Translations under genes and position numbers: made by a program
Shown here: one piece after another, positions 4,684 through 10,517 of the stretch
Position numbering within the stretch: the first letter of the stretch is position 1
How the letters are laid out: the number at the start of each line of letters is the position of its first letter
Assembly (NCBI GenBank): GCA_031267955.1
Contig: JAIRYB010000114.1
Location: forward strand, 1 to 10,517
Source: Spirochaetaceae bacterium
Lineage (GTDB): Bacteria; Spirochaetota; Spirochaetia; Treponematales; Breznakiellaceae
Reading direction: 5' to 3'
DNA length: 10,517 bases
The notes under the pieces: generated by a model
Seen by the model: the letters and a program-made list of their open reading frames with translations, nothing else
The model's database searches: none
Told to the model about the DNA's origin: nothing

Positions 4684-5568
4684 TCATCCATTTAACGCCG
4701 CGGAGCCGGAAACGATTTCCGACACCTCCTGGGTAATCCCCGCCTGACGGGTCCGGTTGTAATTGATCTGCAAAACCGAAAGCATATCCTCCGCGTTTTT
4801 AGATGCCTCGTCCATAGCGGCCATCCGGGCGCTTTGTTCGCTCACGTATGCCTCCACCAGTGAACCGTACACAATGCCCTTGATATAAAAGGGAACCAGG
4901 GCGTCGAACACGGCGGTCTTGGAGGGGAGGAATTCAAAACGAAGTTCCACCCGTTTCTGTCCCTCCTCCCGGGAAAGTTCGGCCTGCATTTTTTCCGCAT
5001 CCAGGGGGAGAAGCTGCCGTTCCCGGGGAAGCAGTTTAACGGCGCTGTGCATGTGGGTATACACAATGTGTATCTCGTCAAACATACCCCAGAGGTATTG
5101 GGAAACGATATAATCGGCGATCTCCCGGGCGTTTTCCATGGTGGGTATTTGGGAATGGAAAGAAAAATTTTCCAGAATCAGATAAGGGGAATTGATAAAA
5201 TACCGGTATCCGATGGAGCCGATAAGGATGAGTAAAGGATTGGAAACCCGGCCGCAGAGATCGCTGACCTGGCGGAAGATATTGGCGTTGTAGCCCCCGG
5301 CAAGACCCTTGTCGCTGGTAATCACCACAATCGCGGTATGGGGATTTTTGCCCCGCCCGGCGGTGAGGAATTCGCTTTCCACCCGGCCCGCCCCGGCCAG
5401 AATATCCCACATGGATTTTTGAATCCGCCGGAAAAAGGGCTCCGTGTCCTCCAGCACCCGCCGTCCCTTCCGCAGTTTCGCGGTGGAAATGAGGTTCATC
5501 GCCTTGGTAACCTGAAGAGTCTGCCTGATGGCCCGCATCCGCAGACGGACATCCCGTAAATTCGCCAT
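4684..5568 (-). CDS. atpG: F-type ATP synthase gamma subunit
   Basis: Gamma is the rotating central shaft between the c-ring and the alpha3-beta3 head. The 294-residue protein is of usual length. The N-terminal coiled-coil helix opens MANLRDVRLRMRAIRQTLQ and continues VTKAMNLISTAKLRKGRR, the conserved gamma start. A central Rossmann-like domain contains VVITSDKGLAGGYNANIFR near 77-95. The C-terminal helix carries SEQSARMAAMDEASKNAEDML, matching the family pattern SExxARMxAMxxAxxNAxxM. The ATG at 5568 lies 7 bp after the atpA stop, with AGGAAG overlapping the stop, so the two are co-translated. A 168-bp gap follows before atpD. Confidence 0.97.
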   Translation of the reverse strand: MANLRDVRLRMRAIRQTLQVTKAMNLISTAKLRKGRRVLEDTEPFFRRIQKSMWDILAGAGRVESEFLTAGRGKNPHTAIVVITSDKGLAGGYNANIFRQVSDLCGRVSNPLLILIGSIGYRYFINSPYLILENFSFHSQIPTMENAREIADYIVSQYLWGMFDEIHIVYTHMHSAVKLLPRERQLLPLDAEKMQAELSREEGQKRVELRFEFLPSKTAVFDALVPFYIKGIVYGSLVEAYVSEQSARMAAMDEASKNAEDMLSVLQINYNRTRQAGITQEVSEIVSGSAALNG

Positions 5569-5575
5569 AATCTTC

Positions 5576-7096
5576 CTACGCCTGTTTGAACTCGTTCTGC
5601 TTCAGTTCTTTGTAACCTTCAATGGCGGTTCTGAGGTCCTGTTCAAGTTCCGCCGTAACAGCCCCGGTTTTGGCGATGGTCCCCGGAATCTCCCCGTGGT
5701 AAGTCCTGAGGTATTCCAGAAACCCCTTGATGAAGCGGGCCGTCTTGTTCACCGCCACATCCATGAGGTAACCGTTGACCGCCATAAAAAGAATCGCCGT
5801 CTGGTCCTCCATGTTGTAGGGAGAGAACTGGGGCTGCTTCAGGGCCTCCATAAGCCGCTCCCCCTGGTTCAGCTTGTCCTGGGTAGCTTTGTCCAGGTCG
5901 CTGCCGAACTGGGCAAAGGCGGCCATTTCCCGGTACTGGGCAAGGTCCAGCCTGAGCCGGCCCGCGATTTTCCGTATAGCCTTGGCCTGGGCGTTTCCTC
6001 CTACCCTGCTCACCGAAAGCCCCACATCGATGGCCGGCCGGAACCCCGAATTGAAAAGCTCGGAATCCAGAAATATCTGGCCGTCGGTTATCGATATAAC
6101 ATTGGTAGGAATGTAGGAAGAAATATCCCCCGCCTGGGTTTCCACAATCGGGATGGCGGTGATGGAACCGCCGCCCTTTTCCGGGGAAAGTTTGGCCGCC
6201 CGCTCCAGGAGGCGGGAATGGAGATAAAATACATCACCGGGAAAGGCTTCCCGCCCCGGCGGCCTGCGCAGAAGCAGGCTGATGGTCCGGTACGCCACCG
6301 CGTGCTTGGAAAGATCGTCATAGACGATGAGCAGATCCTTCCCCTGGTGCATAAAATGCTCGGCCATGGCGCAGGCCGAATAGGGCGCCAGGTACTGGAA
6401 GGCCGGGGAATCCGAAGCCGAGGCCAATACCACGCAGGTATAATCCATGGCGCCCATGCGTTCCAGGTTCCGGATAATCGCCGCTACCGACGAAGCTTTC
6501 TGCCCTATGGCGCAATACACGCAGTACACGCCCTTGCCCTTCTGGTTTACGATGGCGTCTATGGCCAGGGCGGTTTTGCCGGTCTGCCGGTCCCCGATAA
6601 TGAGCTCCCTCTGGCCCCGGCCTATGGGGATCATGGCGTCCACGGAAAGGGCGCCGGTCTGGAGCGGCACATTCACCGGACCCCGCTCAATCACCGGCGG
6701 GGCCACGGACTCGATGGGCAGGCGCTCCTCCTCGGCAATGGGCCCCTTGCCGTCGACAGGATTCCCCAGGGGGTCCACTACCCTGCCGAAAAGGCCGTCC
6801 CCGGAAGGCACGGAAACCACGCGGCCGGTACCGCGCGCCTCGTCCCCGTCCTTGACGCTGGATTCCCCGGTAAGGAGCACTACGCCCACCCCGTCCTCTT
6901 CCAGGTTAAGCACGATGCCCGTAGCGCCGGACGCAAATTCGACCAACTCTCCATAAACAGCCTTGTCCAGGCCGAAAATAGTGGCTACAGAATCCCCGAC
7001 AAGGGTAACAACGCCCACGGATTCCGAAACAGGTTCGGTTTCCCAGTGCTCTATCTGCCGTTGTAAAACCTTAACCAGATCCCCAAAATTTGCCAT
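5576..7096 (-). CDS. atpA: F-type ATP synthase alpha subunit
   Basis: Alpha forms the non-catalytic nucleotide sites of the F1 head and supplies the arginine finger to the beta sites. The protein has 506 residues, typical for the family. The N-terminal barrel holds VGDSVATIFGLD (33-44). Walker A GDRQTGKT is at 168-175, Walker B LLIVYDD at 255-261 and PAIDVGLSVSRVGG at 354-367 with the finger Arg364. The C-terminal helical domain runs from about 370. The start ATG (7094-7096) overlaps the atpH stop as TAATG and follows GGGAGA by about 8 nt. A GTG five codons earlier would lie inside atpH and lacks support. Nothing is missing. Confidence 0.98.
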   Translation of the reverse strand: MANFGDLVKVLQRQIEHWETEPVSESVGVVTLVGDSVATIFGLDKAVYGELVEFASGATGIVLNLEEDGVGVVLLTGESSVKDGDEARGTGRVVSVPSGDGLFGRVVDPLGNPVDGKGPIAEEERLPIESVAPPVIERGPVNVPLQTGALSVDAMIPIGRGQRELIIGDRQTGKTALAIDAIVNQKGKGVYCVYCAIGQKASSVAAIIRNLERMGAMDYTCVVLASASDSPAFQYLAPYSACAMAEHFMHQGKDLLIVYDDLSKHAVAYRTISLLLRRPPGREAFPGDVFYLHSRLLERAAKLSPEKGGGSITAIPIVETQAGDISSYIPTNVISITDGQIFLDSELFNSGFRPAIDVGLSVSRVGGNAQAKAIRKIAGRLRLDLAQYREMAAFAQFGSDLDKATQDKLNQGERLMEALKQPQFSPYNMEDQTAILFMAVNGYLMDVAVNKTARFIKGFLEYLRTYHGEIPGTIAKTGAVTAELEQDLRTAIEGYKELKQNEFKQA

Positions 7097-7728
7097 TAAA
7101 CGATCTCCCACATAGAATCAATAGGATCCGCGGCGATCTCGCCGCTTGAGGGAACCCCCAGGCCCAGGGCCATTTTGTGCATCAGCCCCTGAAAACTGGT
7201 ATCCAGCAGCTCGGCGCCTATATAAACCCGGTACCCTGCGATCAATTCCGGCATAACCCGCCTTTCAAGGATAATTTCCCGGGCGCAGGTCCTCCGCGCC
7301 AGCTCGGCCTTTATCTTCTCTTCCATGGCGCTGTCCGCCGGCGCGGCTGATTCAAGGACAACGCGGACAACCCCCCTCATCCGATCCGCCGCCTTCTCAA
7401 TCTCGGCCAGCAGGACCTGCCGGTATTTGAAATAATTCTTTTTCATCAGGAAGACGGCGAAACGCAGGGCCAGTTCTTTACCCCGGTTTTCCAGCCGGGA
7501 ATTCCGGCTTAGATCCGCCTTCGCGGAAAGGGCTCCTGAATCAAAACCGGCTTCTTTAAGGGCTCCCCGTAGCAGCACCTCGAAACGGCGGGCCTTGTTG
7601 GTTCCCTCAAGGCGGCCTTTGAGCCGGGCGGTACAGGATATGAAAACCCTAAAGGCCTCGACGCCCTCTTCAAGGCTTTCGCCGCAAAGCTCGGTAAAGG
7701 CAACTGCCCAGCGATCAGGAAGGAACAT
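7096..7728 (-). CDS. atpH: F-type ATP synthase delta subunit
   Basis: Delta links the peripheral stalk (b subunits) to the top of the alpha3-beta3 head. The family is poorly conserved. Identification rests on position between atpF and atpA, the all-helical N-terminal half, and a C-terminal domain with the delta pattern: VRVVLESAAPADSAMEEKI near 121-139, then VMPELIAGYRVYIGAELLD and a final S-x-x-x-LMHKMALGL helix. At 210 residues it is longer than the usual ~180; about 20 residues after the LMHKMALGL helix are an extra tail. The ATG at 7728 overlaps the end of atpF by 14 bp and the gene ends in a TAATG overlap with atpA, so three subunits are translationally coupled. GAGG lies very close to the start. 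Confidence 0.92.
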   Translation of the reverse strand: MFLPDRWAVAFTELCGESLEEGVEAFRVFISCTARLKGRLEGTNKARRFEVLLRGALKEAGFDSGALSAKADLSRNSRLENRGKELALRFAVFLMKKNYFKYRQVLLAEIEKAADRMRGVVRVVLESAAPADSAMEEKIKAELARRTCAREIILERRVMPELIAGYRVYIGAELLDTSFQGLMHKMALGLGVPSSGEIAADPIDSMWEIV

Positions 7729-8209
7729 GCCTCTTTCCCAGTTCCCGCAGCAGTATGGCCGCCTGCTCCCGGCTGTCTTCGTCGTTCAGGCCGCGCCTCA
7801 GCAAATGGCCCGCAGCGGCCAGCACCAGGGCGGCCGCCTCGGTACTGAAAACAGCCATAGCCGTCTGCTGCTCGGCCTCAATCTGTTTGCGGGCCTTTTC
7901 CAGGTAGCGTTCCGCGCCGGCCCTGCCTTCCGCGACAATCCGGGCCGCCTCCTCGTTCGCCGTTTCCGTGGCGGCGCGGATAATCTCCGCCCCGTCCTCC
8001 TCGAATTTTTTCAGCTGGGCCTGGTATTGCGCGAGCAGGGACCTCGCCTGGACCCTGTCCTTTTCCGCCTGATCCCGGATATCCTGAACCTTCTTCGCCC
8101 TCTCATCAATAAATCTGGTTACCGGCTTAAAAAGAACCGCCTTGAGTATAAAAAACAGGACCGCGATATTGATGATGGTTATGGCAAAGGTTACGGAAAA
8201 ATCAAGCAT
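7715..8209 (-). CDS. atpF: F-type ATP synthase b subunit
   Basis: Subunit b is the peripheral stalk: one membrane anchor and a long helical dimer reaching up to delta. The 164-residue protein has a single N-terminal hydrophobic span (about 5-25, FAITIINIAVLFFILKAVLF) ending in KPV, then a long charged coiled coil rich in Ala, Glu, Gln, Arg and Lys (30-130), including the ERAKKVQDIRDQAEK stretch typical of b. The ATG at 8209 places the membrane span at the proper distance. A TTG eight codons upstream has no better ribosome binding site. No strong site precedes either start, so translation may depend on coupling to atpE 45 bp upstream. It overlaps atpH by 14 bp. Confidence 0.95.
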   Translation of the reverse strand: MLDFSVTFAITIINIAVLFFILKAVLFKPVTRFIDERAKKVQDIRDQAEKDRVQARSLLAQYQAQLKKFEEDGAEIIRAATETANEEAARIVAEGRAGAERYLEKARKQIEAEQQTAMAVFSTEAAALVLAAAGHLLRRGLNDEDSREQAAILLRELGKRHVPS

Positions 8210-8254
8210 GGCGGCCCCGGGACTCCGAACCAAGCATGAAACGCGTCTTCATGC

Positions 8255-8485
8255 TCAGCCCAATTTGGTAAAGAGGAGGATGGCGATAACCAGGCCGTAA
8301 ATAGCGGTGGATTCCGCCAGGGCTACGCCCAGGAAGAACAGGGGGGTGATCTTCCCCGCAGCTTCCGGCTGCCGACTGATAGCCTGGGCCGCGCCCGAAG
8401 TGGCGATACCGATGCCAATACCCGCGCCAAGAGCGGCGACAACCGCGATACCCGCGCCCAGGGCAATTAAAGTTTGTAATTCCAT
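8255..8485 (-). CDS. atpE: F-type ATP synthase c subunit (proteolipid ring)
   Basis: Subunit c forms the rotor ring in the membrane that carries the coupling ion. The 76-residue hairpin has helix 1 with a Gly-rich packing motif (GAGIGIGIATSGAA, 20-33), the polar loop SRQPEA (37-42) and helix 2 with the ion-binding carboxylate Glu58 in ALAESTAIYGLVIAILLF. Ser59, Thr60 and Tyr63 match positions seen in sodium-binding c subunits. The helix-1 Gln that completes the sodium site in Ilyobacter is Ile25 here, so ion choice is uncertain. AAGGAGC stands about 6 nt before the ATG. A 105-bp spacer separates it from atpB and 45 bp from atpF. Confidence 0.97.
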   Translation of the reverse strand: MELQTLIALGAGIAVVAALGAGIGIGIATSGAAQAISRQPEAAGKITPLFFLGVALAESTAIYGLVIAILLFTKLG

Positions 8486-8590
8486 AAAATAGCTCCTTGC
8501 ATGACTGTTACTTAAATATCCGCAATCCAGGGCCGCTGTTCAAAATCCGGTATTCCGAAACAGCCCCGATTATTACCTGTTATTAACCGT

Positions 8591-9319
8591 TTATTCAGAA
8601 ACCCCCGGCATTTCCAGCGCTTCGCTTATATAGAGCGTGGTCAGAAAGGTAAACACCACCGCCTGCAAAAGGCCGTCAAAAAAATCAAAGTACAGCGAAA
8701 ATACCATGGGCAGGGCCAGGGGGAAAAGGCCCGTGATAAGATGCATCAGGATAAACGCCCCCAGCACATTTCCGAAAAGCCGGAGGCAGAGCGAGAGCGG
8801 CCTTATGCCGTATTCCATAATGTTGAAGGGAAGCATCATGGGTACCGGGTAAAGAAGGCCCTTGAACCAGCCTTTAAGCCCCCTGCCCAGAAAACCCGCG
8901 GCCAGCACCAGCAGGATGGAGATTACCGCAAGCGCCGCAGTAACGTTGATATCCCGGGTCGGCGGCTTTATCTCAAAAGGAGGTTCAAAGTGGAAACCGA
9001 ATACGGAAACCGCTACCGGGGTAAGAAAGCCCACGACATTTGCGGCGGCAAGAAACAGAAACAGGGTCCCGATATAGGGGCCGAACCACTTTGCCCAGCG
9101 GTGGAAATTCCTCTCGGCAAAACCGTCCAGAAATTCCACCCCGGCCTCAAGGATAGCCTGGGCGCCCCGGGGTATTTCCCGCAGGCGGCGGGTCAGGACA
9201 AGGGAAGCCGCGATAAGAACCAGCATTACCGCCCAGCTTACCACCACCGTTTCGGTGATAGGAATATCGTATCCAAATAGCCTTAGGGTAAAAATCGTTT
9301 TTATTTCCAGGGCGTTCAT
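8591..9319 (-). CDS. atpB: F-type ATP synthase a subunit
   Basis: Subunit a forms the ion half-channels beside the c-ring. The 242-residue protein has five or six hydrophobic segments and the family's key helix SLCLRLFGNVLGAFILMHL. Its Arg180 is the essential arginine equivalent to Arg210 of E. coli. Upstream, LPFNIMEYGIRPLS (163-176) and a C-terminal LQAVVFTFLTTLYISEAL helix (218-235) are also conserved. The ATG at 9319 follows GGAGCGGG by a few bases. It lies 27 bp after the RsbR-like gene on the same strand, so the two are likely co-transcribed. Confidence 0.97.
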   Translation of the reverse strand: MNALEIKTIFTLRLFGYDIPITETVVVSWAVMLVLIAASLVLTRRLREIPRGAQAILEAGVEFLDGFAERNFHRWAKWFGPYIGTLFLFLAAANVVGFLTPVAVSVFGFHFEPPFEIKPPTRDINVTAALAVISILLVLAAGFLGRGLKGWFKGLLYPVPMMLPFNIMEYGIRPLSLCLRLFGNVLGAFILMHLITGLFPLALPMVFSLYFDFFDGLLQAVVFTFLTTLYISEALEMPGVSE

Positions 9320-9346
9320 GAATCCCGCTCCATTTTTAACAGCCGC

Positions 9347-9868
9347 CTATTCATCTTCTTTCTTAAAGAAAAAATCATCTTTAAAATATAGCTTTAATAT
9401 GTCTTCGTCTACCGCGCTCTTTGACTTCATGTTTGTATAGGTCGATTCAAGGAAACCCTTGGTCAGGTAGAAACAGCCGAGCAGGAAGAATTCCGCAACC
9501 TTGTTCAGAATCCCCATTGACTGGTACATGCGCAGGGAACTGTCGACGCCGAAATCCGTCATAATATAGGAAATTACCGTCTGCTGAACCAGGTTTACCG
9601 CGTAGATCAGTTCCGAAATGGGAAAACCTTCTTTCATCCGCTCCTTGCCCAGGCGGACAAAGAAATCCCCCAGTTCCCTCCGGTCAAGGCCCCGATCCAG
9701 TGTCCGCGCCAGCAGGGGATAAAAGGCGGAATTCATCCGGACAAGCGACTCGTCGTCCAACGCCGCGTAGTGCTTCAGCTGCGGCGATCTGCGGATAAGC
9801 CCCTTCCAGCGGGTAGCAAAATCCTTCGCCTGCAGACTCAGGGTATCGATCACCAGTCTATCAACCAT
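9347..9868 (-). CDS. RsbR-type N-terminal sensor domain protein
   Basis: The 173-residue, mostly helical protein resembles the RsbRD_N (RsbR/kinase-associated N-terminal) domain. Typical features are the W at 21 in an amphipathic first helix, L-x-R-x-x-DRREL around 57-66, and LGKERMKEGFPISELIYAVNLV (73-94), which fits the family's LGR-x-R-x-x-GxPLxELLxAL pattern. In other proteins such domains sit before STAS, kinase or cyclase modules and act as stress or redox sensors. Here it stands alone, followed only by a charged tail (KDDFFFKKEDE). It is the first gene before atpB on that strand, in the place often held by atpI, but it has no membrane span and is not AtpI. No ribosome binding site precedes the ATG. 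Its link to ATP synthase control is inferred from position only. Confidence 0.65.
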   Translation of the reverse strand: MVDRLVIDTLSLQAKDFATRWKGLIRRSPQLKHYAALDDESLVRMNSAFYPLLARTLDRGLDRRELGDFFVRLGKERMKEGFPISELIYAVNLVQQTVISYIMTDFGVDSSLRMYQSMGILNKVAEFFLLGCFYLTKGFLESTYTNMKSKSAVDEDILKLYFKDDFFFKKEDE

Positions 9869-9874
9869 ATCTGA

Positions 9875-9902
9875 ACTATACTATATTTTGTCGTAAAATC
9901 AA
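9875..9902 (-). promoter_or_regulatory. Candidate promoter of the rsbR-like gene and atp operon
   Basis: On the minus strand TTGATT (9897-9902) and TATAGT (9875-9880) are separated by 16 bp. The stretch is AT-rich, unlike its GC-rich surroundings. A start point about 7 nt after the -10 box would fall on the A of the ATG at 9868, implying a leaderless message. No Shine-Dalgarno is visible. The next TATAGT copy at 9880-9885 has poor spacing. Confidence 0.45.
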
Positions 9903-10046
9903 GAGAAAATATACCAAATGCCGAATAGCGGTTCTTCTACAGCCATTCAGCCGGGGGGAGCCCCAGAGCCGGGCGACGCAACGCCTCCGGGCCGGACAGC
10001 GCCCCGGGGGTTTCCCGTCCCGGATACAGCGGGCCCTGCCTTTTCT

Positions 10047-10517
10047 TTAACTCCGCCGGGACAGGCGGGCGGCGGCAAGGGCGATAAGGGAAAGGGCCGA
10101 GAGAAGGGCGAGGAGGGTAAAACCCAGAGGGCCCATTTGCCGGTAAAAAGCCCAAAAACAGGCGGCCGCCGCGAGGGGCGTAACCAGAATGGCGGCCAAA
10201 AGGGGAATTACCCTGGGGAAAAAACTTTCCAGGGCAAGCCGCGCAAGGAAGGAAATGCCCAGGGCAAGCGAAGTCCACAGCAGGGGGATGACGACAAGGT
10301 AAAGCGGGCTGTCCTGGCCGCTCCAGCCGGCAGCCCTGATCACCCCTGCCGGTATAAGCGCGAAAAGGACAAATCCGGCGGGGTCCGCCCGGTCTTTAAA
10401 AAAGCCCAAAACGGATAAAAGGGCAAAAAGCAAAAAGGGCGGCAGGACGGGAATCAATACAATATCGGCCAGGGCGTAAACCCAAAGGGAAAAGCCAAAC
10501 CCCCCGGTTTTAACCAG
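10047..10517 (-). CDS. C-terminal part of a multi-span membrane protein (partial)
   Basis: I do not recognise the family. The frame is open from the window edge to TAA at 10047-10049, 156 codons, so the true start is outside. A TTG at 10457 could be read as a start, but the 20 codons before it are also open and hydrophobic. I see about five hydrophobic segments: one around SLWVYALADIVLIPVLP, one in FLLFALLSVLGFF, one in FVLFALIPAGVIRAA, one in LYLVVIPLLWTSLALGISFL and two near the end, with a final RLSRRS. There is no conserved charged pair or catalytic motif that names it. It is on the same strand as the atp operon, but a 178-bp gap with a candidate promoter separates it from the next gene, so it may be a separate unit. 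Confidence 0.65.
   Translation of the reverse strand: MVKTGGFGFSLWVYALADIVLIPVLPPFLLFALLSVLGFFKDRADPAGFVLFALIPAGVIRAAGWSGQDSPLYLVVIPLLWTSLALGISFLARLALESFFPRVIPLLAAILVTPLAAAACFWAFYRQMGPLGFTLLALLSALSLIALAAARLSRRS

Noticed and set aside
5528..7066. 512-codon open frame on the plus strand
   Set aside because: It lies antisense to atpA, whose motifs are intact. It is a by-product of high GC at third codon positions and has no recognisable domain.
7715..8239. Alternative TTG start for atpF at 8233 and GTG start for atpA at 7111
   Set aside because: The ATG starts align with family N-termini. For atpA the ATG also has a better-placed ribosome binding site and a TAATG junction.
8591..9319. Idea that the ATPase is V/A-type, as in many spirochaetes
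   Set aside because: Subunit order, the a-subunit arginine helix, the 76-residue c subunit and the beta/alpha motifs are all F-type.
9918..10418. Plus-strand 166-codon and minus-strand 113-codon (9937-10278) frames
   Set aside because: They overlap the hydrophobic membrane-protein frame and have low-complexity Gly/Lys/Pro composition.

Overview
The window is dominated by a complete F-type ATP synthase operon on the minus strand (about 9319 down to 2670), in the classical bacterial order: subunits a, c, b, delta, alpha, gamma, beta, epsilon (atpB-E-F-H-A-G-D-C). All catalytic and ion-path motifs are present. An RsbR-type sensor-domain protein precedes atpB on the same strand, in the place where atpI often lies. 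A small AT-rich membrane-protein gene follows atpC. The operon body is GC-rich with tight spacing and short overlaps. The exception is a 168-bp gap between atpG and atpD that is full of palindromes. At the right edge is the C-terminal part of a multi-membrane-span protein whose start lies outside the window.

The left 2 kb is an accessory patchwork. Positions about 126-290 look like the template repeat (TR) of a diversity-generating retroelement (DGR). They encode the C-terminal signature of a formylglycine-enzyme-type C-lectin target, with runs of AAC codons at the variable sites, but have no upstream reading frame of their own. Just before it, open to the window edge, is what may be the C-terminus of the DGR reverse transcriptase. 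A terminator-like hairpin follows at 385-446. Next come a dispersed hairpin repeat and a perfect 29-bp inverted repeat. A BrnT/BrnA type II toxin-antitoxin pair follows, with a clear promoter and an operator palindrome over its -10 box.

Between brnA and the ATP synthase operon lies a damaged second copy of the atpD-atpC junction (1648-1998). It carries a 155-bp internal deletion and is fused to the first ~20 codons of an unrelated secreted-protein gene. The AT-rich membrane-protein gene lies between this damaged copy and the intact one. This suggests duplication and rearrangement at the 3' end of the operon. A two-hairpin element occurs both just after brnA and inside the atpG-atpD gap. A second dispersed hairpin family is present as two inverted copies near 535-593 and 1541-1604.

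Organism: a bacterium with roughly 50-58% GC. The DGR of formylglycine-enzyme type, the many small palindromic repeats and the gene style are compatible with a spirochaete, perhaps a gut Treponema relative. This is inference from general resemblance, not proof.
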